This document shows, one piece after another, positions 16,484-24,148 of a stretch of DNA of 64,000 nt. Below the pieces are notes generated by a model, which saw only the letters and a program-made list of their open reading frames with translations, searched no databases and was not told the DNA's origin. The position numbers and the translations under genes are program-made. This stretch comes from Fimbriimonadia bacterium (GTDB lineage Bacteria; Armatimonadota; Fimbriimonadia; Fimbriimonadales; JABRVX01), in assembly GCA_039961735.1 (NCBI GenBank), contig JABRVX010000009.1, forward strand, positions 173,580-237,579. Reading direction: 5' to 3'. Numbering within the stretch: the stretch's first letter is position 1; every line of letters starts with the position of its first letter.

Positions 16484-17281
16484 GTGAGCAGCAGCCTCCC
16501 GATCGCGATCCAACCCATCACGTGGGGCAACACCCCGCTCGAACAAGTGTGTCAAGAAGTCGCGACCCTCGGCTACGAAGGCATCGAGCCGCCAGTCGCC
16601 AACTATCTGGAGGACATCCCGCGATTGCATGGCATGCTGGAGGAGGCAGGGCTACGATGCAGCGCCACCTACACCGGGGTCTCATTGCTCGATCCTGCGA
16701 CGCGCGAGGAGGAACTGCGACAAGAACTCGCCATCGCCCGGGCTCTTCGAGAGCTCGATGCGGAGATCATCGTGCTGTCGGCGCCGGAGCGGCAGGTGGA
16801 GCGTTCCGTGTCTCACCCGCCGTCCGTCATTCGCGAGTATGCAGGCCATGTCAACGACTTGTGCAGACGGCTGCGTGAGGAAACGGGTGTCATTCCCGCG
16901 TTCCACAACCACATCCACACGCTGATCGAGCGGCCCGAGGAGATTGATCTGTTCCTCGAGTACACGGACCCTGACCTGCTGTTCTGCGGCTTCGACAGTG
17001 CACAGCTCTCGGCCGGGGGAGCGTGTCCCGTCGAGTACTTCATCCGTTACGCTGCCCGCACCAGGTACGTCCATCTAAAGGACCGACAGCTTGGGCGACC
17101 GACTTACGGCAACTTCTGCGAGCTCGGCCTCGGCTTCATTGACATCCAAGCCATCGTGCAGGTGCTGACCGACGCGGGATACTCCGGCTGGCTTACCGTC
17201 GAGGTGGACCAGAGCCTCACCACACCACGCGACAGCGCAGCCGTGTGCAGAGAGTTCTTGTGCAACCGATGCGGGCTCTAG
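16484..17281 (+). CDS. sugar phosphate isomerase/epimerase-like TIM-barrel protein
   Basis: 265 residues. The opening PIAIQPITWGNTPLEQV, GYEGIEPP, the acidic metal-site region FHNHIHTLIE and YVHLKDRQ, and the C-terminal GWLTVEVDQS fit the AP-endonuclease-2/xylose-isomerase-like superfamily, close to IolE-type inosose dehydratases. It probably acts on a sugar or inositol derivative in the cytosol; the reaction is not certain. I start at GTG 16484 because GGAAGG lies 6 nt upstream. The stop overlaps the convergent hydrolase stop in a CTAG palindrome. Confidence 0.82.
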   Translation: MSSSLPIAIQPITWGNTPLEQVCQEVATLGYEGIEPPVANYLEDIPRLHGMLEEAGLRCSATYTGVSLLDPATREEELRQELAIARALRELDAEIIVLSAPERQVERSVSHPPSVIREYAGHVNDLCRRLREETGVIPAFHNHIHTLIERPEEIDLFLEYTDPDLLFCGFDSAQLSAGGACPVEYFIRYAARTRYVHLKDRQLGRPTYGNFCELGLGFIDIQAIVQVLTDAGYSGWLTVEVDQSLTTPRDSAAVCREFLCNRCGL

Positions 17282-18306
17282 TCGCCTTCGGGCCGCCGCC
17301 AATCCGCGCGAGGAAGGAAGCGTAAAATGGCGAGCATCAGTCTCTGCGGCTGCTCATAGAACGCGAAGTGCCCGCAATCATCGAGGATCTCGAACTGCGC
17401 CCCCTTGACGAAGCGGCGCGCAATCTCCAATTGCCGTACTGTCACCACACCGTCCGAACGACCTCCGATCAGCAGAGTAGGCACCGACACTTTCTTCAGT
17501 AGCGGCGTCGCGTCCATAGTGTGAAAGCTCTCGTTCTGCACGAGCGCTGTGCTGACCGCGGCCGATAAGTCTAATTTTTCGATTGGTATCTTATACTTAT
17601 CGGCTTCCGCTTTCAGTCTACGAAGCTCCGCTTGCACTGTTGCCGAGTTCGGGTCGTGGAAGTAGAGTTGCGCATCCCCAAGGGCGAGCACGTAAGCACC
17701 GGCCAGCCGGCGGGGGTCCGATTGGGACATCTTGCGCAGGGAGTCCACTTGTTCCTGGATCACCTTCGCGCGGGCCTTTTCACCCTCGCTACCCTCCTTT
17801 AGCCACTGCTTGGCTTTGAAAGCGGCGTTGTCAAGCACATCGTCGGTCATGATGGGCACGGACACAAGCCCGCTGATGTTGATGAAGCACGAGACTCGTT
17901 CAGGGTGCTGAGTGACGTAGTGCAATCCAAGGAGCCCGCCCCACGCGTGTCCGATCACTGCCCACTTCTCAATGCCCAACTGTTCCCGCACCACCTCGAT
18001 ATCGCGGACCAGACGTTCTATGGAGTACGCCTTGGCTTCCGCGGCAGTTAGGGGCGAAGACAAGCCGCACCCACGCTGATCGAGGTACACGACGGTCAGT
18101 GAGCGCTCCAGCTCCGGTCCGGCCGTTGCCATAAAGGGTAAGGCTGAATACCCTGGGCCACCGTGCAGGTACAAAGCATACGGGTTCTCACTGTCCGCGC
18201 CACGGATGTGTACGTGCAGAGTTGCGCCGCCGACCTCGAGGTCGCGCTGCTCGTCCACGGCAAGCGCAGCGGTCATCATCAAAATACAGGCTGCGAACAA
18301 GCCCAT
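17278..18306 (-). CDS. exported alpha/beta hydrolase, proline-iminopeptidase-like, nucleophile Ser replaced by Ala
   Basis: 342 residues with an N-terminal signal peptide (MGLFAACILMMTAALA). The proline iminopeptidase pattern is clear: LHGGPGYS oxyanion loop, LDQRGCGLSS, a nucleophile elbow, Asp285 in GGRSDGVV, and His313 in DDCGHFAFYE. The elbow reads VIGHAWGG where the family has G-x-S-x-G, so position 121 is Ala (codon GCG, 17944-17946) instead of the catalytic Ser. The rest of the fold is intact, so this may be a binding protein or an inactive paralogue. The start has AAGGAGG 5 nt upstream. Confidence 0.88.
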   Translation of the reverse strand: MGLFAACILMMTAALAVDEQRDLEVGGATLHVHIRGADSENPYALYLHGGPGYSALPFMATAGPELERSLTVVYLDQRGCGLSSPLTAAEAKAYSIERLVRDIEVVREQLGIEKWAVIGHAWGGLLGLHYVTQHPERVSCFINISGLVSVPIMTDDVLDNAAFKAKQWLKEGSEGEKARAKVIQEQVDSLRKMSQSDPRRLAGAYVLALGDAQLYFHDPNSATVQAELRRLKAEADKYKIPIEKLDLSAAVSTALVQNESFHTMDATPLLKKVSVPTLLIGGRSDGVVTVRQLEIARRFVKGAQFEILDDCGHFAFYEQPQRLMLAILRFLPRADWRRPEGD

Positions 18307-18399
18307 CTGTCCCTCCTTGGCCCATTACTGAGGATCCCTATCTATTGTGCCGGATTCTCACTACTCACTCTAGCTTTTCGTCGGGCCGTGCGGGTGCGG

Positions 18400-18405
18400 C
18401 ATAAT
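18400..18405 (+). promoter_or_regulatory. -10 box, leaderless promoter of dusB
   Basis: CATAAT, then six bases CCGACT, then the GTG start at 18412. TTCGTC lies 17 bp upstream as a weak -35. No Shine-Dalgarno is present. Confidence 0.5.
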
Positions 18406-18411
18406 CCGACT

Positions 18412-19389
18412 GTGCGCCCATTCCGCATCGGCCCAGTGCTTGTAGACCCGCCAATCGTGCTCGCGCCGATGGAGGACGTGACCAACGCCGCCTTCCGCGC
18501 CATCGCCAAGCGTATCGGCGGCCCAGGCCTCATGGTAACCGAGTTCGTCAGCGCAATGGCGGTGCGCTACGCGCCATCTCGCTCAATCCCCAAGATGAGG
18601 GTGCAGGACGAGGAGCGGCCGCTGGCAGTCCAGATATTCGGCTCCGAGCCCGAGGTCATGGCCGACACCGCCCGCATCGCGAGGGACATGGGCGCCGACA
18701 TCGTGGACATAAATATGGGCTGTTGGGTGCCCAAGGTGTGCCGGCAGGGTAGCGGCGCTGCGCTCCTCAAGGAGCCCGGGCAGGCGCTTGCCGTGGTGGA
18801 AGCGGTGGTTGCCGCCGTGGACGTGCCGGTGACCGTGAAGGTCCGAGCAGGATGGGATTACGCACACCTGGCTTCTATATCCCTCGCCCCTCGGTTCGAG
18901 CGAGCCGGGGCACAGGCCATCACCCTGCACGCGCGTACGGCAAAGCAGGGGTTCACTGGCAGAGCCGACTGGTCACTCATCGGAGAGATGAAGAGAGCGG
19001 TGCGTATTCCGGTCATCGGCAACGGCGACATTCACACACCCCAGGACGCTGAGCGTATGTTCAGAGAAACCGGATGCGACGGCGTGATGATCGGGCGAGC
19101 GGCTATTGCGAACCCGTGGTTCCTCGCACAGGTGAGGGACCACCTCGAAGGTCGCCTACCGCGCCCGGAACCTTCGTTCGAAGAGCGCTGCCGGGTAGCT
19201 CTGGAGCATCTCAACCGGCACATCGCGGAGCTCGGTAGCGAGGACCGAGCAGTCCGGAGCCTGCGTGGTCAGTTGCCCGGGTACTTCCGGGGCTTCGAGG
19301 GCGCAGCTCGCCTCAGGGAACGCATCTCGCATGCATGCTCGGTGGCCGACGTTCAGGCGGCACTGACGGAGTTGGGACCCAAGTCCTAA
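18412..19389 (+). CDS. dusB: tRNA-dihydrouridine synthase, DusB-like
   Basis: 325 residues. An FMN enzyme that reduces specific uridines of tRNA to dihydrouridine. Diagnostic segments: VLAPMEDVTNAAFR at the start of the barrel, QIFGSEPEVMADTARI, DINMGCWVPKVCRQGSGAALL with the catalytic Cys in NMGC, TLHARTAKQGFTGRADW, and VIGNGDIHTPQDA plus GVMIGRAAIANPW for flavin phosphate. I chose GTG 18412 because it aligns with family N-termini (IGPVLVDPPIVLAPM) and fits the leaderless promoter; the upstream extension overlaps the divergent hydrolase gene. Subtype B is the best guess. Confidence 0.92.
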   Translation: MRPFRIGPVLVDPPIVLAPMEDVTNAAFRAIAKRIGGPGLMVTEFVSAMAVRYAPSRSIPKMRVQDEERPLAVQIFGSEPEVMADTARIARDMGADIVDINMGCWVPKVCRQGSGAALLKEPGQALAVVEAVVAAVDVPVTVKVRAGWDYAHLASISLAPRFERAGAQAITLHARTAKQGFTGRADWSLIGEMKRAVRIPVIGNGDIHTPQDAERMFRETGCDGVMIGRAAIANPWFLAQVRDHLEGRLPRPEPSFEERCRVALEHLNRHIAELGSEDRAVRSLRGQLPGYFRGFEGAARLRERISHACSVADVQAALTELGPKS

Positions 19390-19521
19390 TCGGACTACAA
19401 CCCGCCGCCCTAGTGAACGAAACGGGGGTCCTCGGTCGTCAAAGCCGTTGAGAAGAACGAACAAGCAGTAACCAACCCACACCCGAGTAGAAAACTCCTA
19501 CACCGAGACGGTTATGGAGTG

Positions 19522-19579
19522 ACGCGTAGCGGGCGGCCGGACCCAGACCGGCCGCCCGTTGTGCTAGCGGGCTACGCGT
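19522..19579. terminator. nested bidirectional terminator between dusB and CDF gene
   Basis: Inner stem GGGCGGCCGG (19531-19540) pairs perfectly with CCGGCCGCCC (19548-19557) around a 7-nt loop. An outer perfect 9-bp pair, ACGCGTAGC (19522-19530) and GCTACGCGT (19571-19579), encloses it and reaches into the 3' end of the CDF coding region. Symmetry suits two convergent genes. Confidence 0.65.
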
Positions 19580-20474
19580 GGTGAGTCTGTTGGTGGAGTA
19601 GCTCGGCCTCATGGGGCTCGAAGTGGATGCTTACCTCGACTTTCGGAAACGCTTGTCGAACCTTGTCTTCCAGCTCTTCGGCGATGTGGTGCGCGTCCAC
19701 CAAGGAGAGGTCGTCGTCCAGAAGAACGTGCACGTCCACCATCCTCGAACGTCCGGACCGGCGTGTACGCAGCTTATGGAAGTCCCGAACGTGACTGTCC
19801 GAGAGTAAGATGGCGCGGATTTTCTCTTCCTCCCACTGCGGCAGAGCTGCGTCCATCAGAGGGTGAACAGCTTCCAGGGTCAAGTGCCACGAGAGCCGCA
19901 TAATCATCAGTGACACCCCGATGGCGACTAGGGGATCCACGATGTGCCAATGGGTCAGCTTCACCAGCACTAGCCCAGCCAAGACGCCGACCGATGTCCA
20001 CACGTCCGTCAGCAGGTGATAACCATCCGCCTTGAGAGCGGGCGACTCGGTCTGCCGAGCTACCCGGAGGAGATAGGCGGAAACAAGAGTGTTGGCTACG
20101 GCAGAGAGCAACATTACACCGATCGCCAGGTCCACCTGTATCTCCGCAGGGTGGACGATGCGCCGCAGCGCTTCCACCACCACAACGCAGCCACCCGCAA
20201 AGATGAGGAGGGCCTGAACGAACGCCGAGAGGCTTTCTGCCTTGCCATGGCCGTAGGGATGCCCTTCATCGGCAGGAGCAGCGGCGGCTCGGATGCCGAA
20301 GAACGCGAGAAGGCTGGCCACGAGGTCAGAAGCAGAGTGCACGGCTTCCGAGATGACACTCACCGACAGCGTCATCACGCCGACCACCAGCTTCAGAACG
20401 ACCAGCAGCGTGTTGGAGACGATGGATAGTGCAGCCGCCCTGAGCTTGACGCGCCGCAGAGCATCCTCGAGCAT
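19572..20474 (-). CDS. cation diffusion facilitator (CDF) metal exporter
   Basis: 300 residues with about six transmembrane helices and a C-terminal cytosolic ferredoxin-like domain. The HSASDLVAS segment of helix II and the HLLTDVWTSVG segment of helix V supply the metal-site residues typical of CDF antiporters exporting Zn, Fe, Mn or Co against protons. Intracellular HPYGHGKAES follows helix II. Metal choice cannot be read with confidence. ATG 20474 lies exactly 6 nt after a TATAAT box, implying a leaderless mRNA; an inverted repeat overlaps the -35. Confidence 0.92.
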   Translation of the reverse strand: MLEDALRRVKLRAAALSIVSNTLLVVLKLVVGVMTLSVSVISEAVHSASDLVASLLAFFGIRAAAAPADEGHPYGHGKAESLSAFVQALLIFAGGCVVVVEALRRIVHPAEIQVDLAIGVMLLSAVANTLVSAYLLRVARQTESPALKADGYHLLTDVWTSVGVLAGLVLVKLTHWHIVDPLVAIGVSLMIMRLSWHLTLEAVHPLMDAALPQWEEEKIRAILLSDSHVRDFHKLRTRRSGRSRMVDVHVLLDDDLSLVDAHHIAEELEDKVRQAFPKVEVSIHFEPHEAELLHQQTHHA

Positions 20475-20480
20475 AGGGCC

Positions 20481-20513
20481 ATTATACCGACGCACAGATT
20501 CCTGCCCAATCTG
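20481..20513 (-). promoter_or_regulatory. leaderless promoter plus operator-like inverted repeat of CDF gene
   Basis: On the minus strand TTGGGC (fwd 20504-20509), 17 bp, and TATAAT (fwd 20481-20486), then 6 nt to ATG. The inverted repeat CAGATT-7-AATCTG (20495-20500 / 20508-20513) overlaps the -35 element, a position expected for a repressor site. A metal sensor is a natural candidate but is not shown. Confidence 0.5.
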
Positions 20514-20515
20514 GG

Positions 20516-20544
20516 CATTGCCCCGCAATCTTGCGGGGCCAATG
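20516..20544. repeat. long hairpin in intergenic region
   Basis: CATTG-CCCCGCAA (20516-20528) pairs with TTGCGGGG (20531-20538), then CAATG (20540-20544) after a one-base bulge: 13 bp with a 2-nt loop. No T-run follows on either strand, so it is not an obvious terminator. Confidence 0.4.
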
Positions 20545-20591
20545 GCAAGATCTTCAAATCGGCTATGGCAAAGAGCCGAAAGTTGCGGTAA

Positions 20592-21058
20592 TATAATGAA
20601 GCAGACGGCTCATGAGGCCGGATGAGGCAGCATTGCGTTGCCTGTTTTGGATTCTCTCAAGGGAGAGATTGTTTTGGATACTGGATGGTGGTCCCCCGGC
20701 AGCCTTGTCGGGTTAGAAGCGACTGTTTCTCCTATCGCGCGAGTGTTCACGTGTCGGTTTCGCGGCACGCGGCATCTCACTACCTCCCCATCCCGACTAT
20801 CCGCTTTTGTTCATGGGCCTCGTTGGGTGAATGCCCGTCCCTACGGCGCGTCAGCCTGGCAGCCGGCTCATGCTCTGGCAAGCGTTTCCAGCGCGCGATG
20901 CAAAGTGCGCGGTTCCTCCGGTAGCCGCATCGCGACCGACGAGAGCAGCACGATGACGTGGCGACCGACCAACCCGTCGGCCGGTCGGCTTGGTGCGCTT
21001 TTCGCTTGGTCAGAGTGAAACATGGGGCGGGAGCCCCTGGCTCCCGCCCAACTTTTTT
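20592..21058 (+). ncRNA. candidate non-coding RNA or unrecognised transcript
   Basis: The 608-bp gap between the CDF and pepF genes contains TATAAT (20592-20597, predicted start near 20604), a small hairpin TCTCTC-AAGG-GAGAGA (20650-20665) flanked by 13-mer direct repeats (20643-20655, 20670-20682), and a very strong rightward terminator at 21025-21058. Open frames here (for example 20638-21018) show no recognisable protein and lack ribosome sites. I looked for RNase P, tmRNA and SRP consensus segments and did not find them. A -35 is not evident. An unrecognised RNA or short gene about 450 nt long is the simplest reading. Confidence 0.35.
21025..21058 (+). terminator. strong intrinsic terminator
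   Basis: GGGCGGGAGCC (21025-21035) pairs perfectly with GGCTCCCGCCC (21039-21049), loop CCT, followed by AAC and six T (21053-21058). The T-run is on the plus strand, so it ends a rightward transcript, although the only annotated neighbours (CDF, pepF) are leftward. This is the main support for the RNA candidate upstream. Confidence 0.8.
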
Positions 21059-21082
21059 CCTGCGCTCTCCCCACGGCCAGGC

Positions 21083-22873
21083 CTATGTGTTGAACTCTGC
21101 CCAGAGCCTCTCGAATCGCTGAATCCTGTCTTCCAGCACTCGAAAGCCCCCCAACCAGAAGTCCCGGGAACGTAGGTCGATCCCTACGCTGGACATCAGC
21201 TCATGCGGGCTCTTGCTGCCGCCTGCCCGAAGCAGAGCGACGTACTTCGGCTCGAAAGCCGGCCCCTGCTCCAGCGCCATCCGGTAAAGCGACATCACCA
21301 ACAGCTCCCCGAACGAATACGCGTAGACGTAGAACGGCGAGTGAACGAAGTGGGGCACGTAGGACCACCAGCGACGGTGGTCGTCGCCCAGGACCACGCT
21401 ATCGCCGAACATGGCCTGCTGGCGGGATTGCCAGTAGGCTCCCAGTTCCTCGGCGGTCATCTCGCCTTTCTCCCTTCGGTGCGAATGGATGTCCTGCTCG
21501 AACCGGTACATCGCGGCCTGTCGGAAGATGGTGGCGAAAGCGCCCTCGATGCTCTCGGCGTACATCGCCAGACGGTCTTTCGGCGTAGCGGTCTCCTGCA
21601 GCGCATCGAACACGAGCATCTCCCCGAAGGTGCTGGCGAGCTCGGCAAGCGGCAGGGTCCCGCTGTAGTTGAGATAGGTCTGTTCCGCAGAGAGTGACGC
21701 GTGGACGCCGTGCCCCAACTCGTGGGCCAAGGTCAGCACGTCGTCCATCTTCCCGTGGTAGTTGAGGAAGACGTAGGGGTGGACGTCCGGCGTAACGTAG
21801 GAACAGAAAGCTCCGCCCATCTTTCCCGGTGCGGGGGCGGCGTCAATCCATCCCTTTCGGAAGAACTGCTCCGCGTGTTCGCGAATCGTGGAGGAGAACC
21901 TGCCGAAGCTGGTGAGCACGATCTCCTCTGCTTGGCCCCACTCTACCCGTGACTCGGTTTCGAACAGCGGTGCGTAGCGGTCGTAGTGCGTGAGCTCGTC
22001 CAGGCCCAGAATCTGCTTCTTCAGCCGGTAGTATCGAGCGCAGAGTGGGTACTCCTGCTCGCAGACCTGCATCACTAACTCGACCGTGTCGTTGTCCAAC
22101 TCGTTACTGATGTGCCGGGACTCCATCGGCGAGGGCAAACCGCGCAGTCGATCGTTGATTGACTTGTCCAGTAACAGCGTGTTGAAAGTGTGCACGAGAA
22201 CACGCTCGAGATCGGCCAGGCCCTTAGTCAGGGACTCGGCTGCAGCGCGGCGTTCTTCCCTGTCAGGCGAGCGTAGCTTATCGAGCAGCTCGGACTCCGT
22301 CTGCTCGGAGACTTCCCCACGAAGCTCGAACCGGAAGCGGTGGTTGGAGAGAACCTCCGTGAACAGTCGGCCGAAAGCGCGGGCTCCAGAGTTCTTACAC
22401 TCCTCGAGAATCCGCTCCTCGGGCTCGGAAAGCGTGTAGTCGCGGAAAGCTCGGGACGCACGGACGAAGTGGACATAGTTCTCGAGCACCGGATCGTCGA
22501 GCAGCTTCTCTATGTGCTCCTCTTCCGCTGCAAGTAGCTCGAGTGTAAAGAACATAGTCTCCAGCGAGATTTGTGTAGCTTTCTCCTGCATTAGTTGCAT
22601 GAATCTTGCGTTCTCAGGGTCCCCGGTGTTCGCGGCATAGAGGAGCCCAGCGAACTCCATCGGCTTACTGTTTTCCTGCAGCAAGCGTTCGTACTCCCGA
22701 AGGGCTGCTAGTAACTCAGCGGCTTCGAGGTCCTTAGACCCAATGCGTCCGCGGTACCGGGTGGCAAACTGCTGCGCACGTGCCAGTCCCTTCTCGAGCG
22801 CGGCCTCGATTCTCGGGTCAGCGGGCGATTCGAATAGGTCGGATAGGTCCCATTTCGGTGCGATAGCGGTCAT
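21083..22873 (-). CDS. pepF: oligoendopeptidase F (M3B metallopeptidase)
   Basis: 596 residues, the normal length for PepF. The zinc site [13 protein letters not shown] gives His-Glu-His, and the third ligand Glu lies in [13 protein letters not shown]. The N-terminal helical PepF domain ([11 protein letters not shown]) and the C-terminal [19 protein letters not shown] are characteristic. It hydrolyses short peptides in the cytosol. The start has AAGGAG 6 nt upstream. A hairpin terminator for the opposite strand lies just past its stop. Confidence 0.94.
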   Translation of the reverse strand: MTAIAPKWDLSDLFESPADPRIEAALEKGLARAQQFATRYRGRIGSKDLEAAELLAALREYERLLQENSKPMEFAGLLYAANTGDPENARFMQLMQEKATQISLETMFFTLELLAAEEEHIEKLLDDPVLENYVHFVRASRAFRDYTLSEPEERILEECKNSGARAFGRLFTEVLSNHRFRFELRGEVSEQTESELLDKLRSPDREERRAAAESLTKGLADLERVLVHTFNTLLLDKSINDRLRGLPSPMESRHISNELDNDTVELVMQVCEQEYPLCARYYRLKKQILGLDELTHYDRYAPLFETESRVEWGQAEEIVLTSFGRFSSTIREHAEQFFRKGWIDAAPAPGKMGGAFCSYVTPDVHPYVFLNYHGKMDDVLTLAHELGHGVHASLSAEQTYLNYSGTLPLAELASTFGEMLVFDALQETATPKDRLAMYAESIEGAFATIFRQAAMYRFEQDIHSHRREKGEMTAEELGAYWQSRQQAMFGDSVVLGDDHRRWWSYVPHFVHSPFYVYAYSFGELLVMSLYRMALEQGPAFEPKYVALLRAGGSKSPHELMSSVGIDLRSRDFWLGGFRVLEDRIQRFERLWAEFNT

Positions 22874-22963
22874 CGGTTGCTCCTTGCTTCGGTTGCGGGT
22901 CGCGTATGTATACCCTCCACGCTTTCGGCGAAAAGTTCACCGACTCCTAACACAGCCCAAATC

Positions 22964-22995
22964 TGCCGGTGTGGTACAACAAGTTCGATCCGGCA
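22964..22995 (+). promoter_or_regulatory. hairpin in leader of pseudopilin gene
   Basis: TGCCGG (22964-22969) pairs with CCGGCA (22990-22995), ending about 20 nt before the ATG at 23016 and just ahead of its AAGGAGG ribosome site. The loop contains TGTGGTACAACAAGTTC, similar to TGTGGTACCAACATGTTC upstream of the pseudopilin gene at 42232. The role is unknown. Confidence 0.3.
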
Positions 22996-23015
22996 ACTTT
23001 AGCAAGGAGGTGCGG

Positions 23016-23957
23016 ATGAAGCCAATCAGGCCCTGCGGGGGATTCACCCTGATCGAGCTCTTGGTGGTCATCGCGATCATCGCGATCTTGGCGGCGATTC
23101 TGTTCCCTGTCTTCGCCCGAGCACGTGAGCAGGCGCACAAGGCCACGTGCGCGAGCAATCTTAAGCAGTTCGGAATCGCATTCACGCTCTATGGTAACGA
23201 CTACAGTCAGAAGTGGCCGCTGCCGGGCACTCGCGACCAGTACGACACTGCGCAGAACGACGAGCCGGGGCTCAATGTCCAGGGGGCCTTCTGGGATATG
23301 GCAGACACCAATCCGAACGGTGGCCTCAACGCATATATGAGGAATCGTAGCTCGGACGAGAAGAAGGGTATCTCGGTGTGGTCATGCCCGAAGTTGTTCC
23401 CTCTCTACCACGAGACGGACATCCCGCAGTCAGGGGGGAGTATCACGTTCAAGCAACTCACCATCCGGAGCTACGGTATGAACTGGTACTTGCGCAGTCC
23501 GCATCCGGAGATCGGGTCAGTGGAGCAGAACTTCGGATACTACGAGGGCACCATCGGCAAGAACACCTTCTCTAGTATCGCGCAGATCCCATTCCAGATT
23601 CCTCTTCGCTACTCGTACCTTCGCGCTCCCGGTGATACCGTTCTCTTGTTCGAGGGTGTGCCGGTAGAAGGGATGAGCAGTCGCGGACCATACCTCGGTT
23701 CACCTCGCCGAAGCGGGGGCTATACCTTCGTCAAAGGTTTCATGGGGCATCCGAAGAAGAGCGCTTCGGAGCCCAACGGAGTCTATGAGTTCGAGGAGAT
23801 CCGCACCGGCAGCTACCGAGGCGGCGAGCCTTGGCACACCGAAGTGAACAACTTTCTTATGTGTGACGGTCACGTGAAAGCACAACGTCCGAAGCGCTAT
23901 CCGTGGGTGCCGACGCGTGACGATAATCACTGGTACGTTTCGCTCTTGAGAGATTAG
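23016..23957 (+). CDS. prepilin-type N-terminal domain protein (pseudopilin-like)
   Basis: 313 residues. The leader MKPIRPCGG is followed by [18 protein letters not shown] and [11 protein letters not shown], the hallmark armatimonadal class III signal with Glu5. The C-terminal domain ends with [17 protein letters not shown], the same 'CDGH' tail as the protein at 4266-5060, so the two are paralogues. It is probably processed by prepilin peptidase and displayed or assembled at the envelope. The ATG follows AAGGAGG (6 nt). It stands alone between pepF and the large exported protein. Confidence 0.88.
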   Translation: MKPIRPCGGFTLIELLVVIAIIAILAAILFPVFARAREQAHKATCASNLKQFGIAFTLYGNDYSQKWPLPGTRDQYDTAQNDEPGLNVQGAFWDMADTNPNGGLNAYMRNRSSDEKKGISVWSCPKLFPLYHETDIPQSGGSITFKQLTIRSYGMNWYLRSPHPEIGSVEQNFGYYEGTIGKNTFSSIAQIPFQIPLRYSYLRAPGDTVLLFEGVPVEGMSSRGPYLGSPRRSGGYTFVKGFMGHPKKSASEPNGVYEFEEIRTGSYRGGEPWHTEVNNFLMCDGHVKAQRPKRYPWVPTRDDNHWYVSLLRD

Positions 23958-24148
23958 GTTGGTGTGCCGCCGAGACGCGGCTGCCACCCCTCTCCGAATT
24001 CTGTCCTTACTTGCTTTGAGATGCTATGAACGAGAGAGAGAATAAGCGCACCTATGTGTCCATGGCGTCCACTCGCCTCTGTACGCAGACTCAACGCCCC
24101 TTCGTCGTCATATCTAACCACATCAACTTCTGCTCAAAGGAGATGCAC

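Noticed and set aside
20638..21018. Possible protein of about 126 residues in the CDF-pepF gap
   Set aside because: TTG start without Shine-Dalgarno and no recognisable domain; the region is better kept as an RNA candidate.
22979..22996. tRNA T-loop-like GTTCGATCC
   Set aside because: No acceptor, D or anticodon stem around it; it lies in a pseudopilin leader hairpin.
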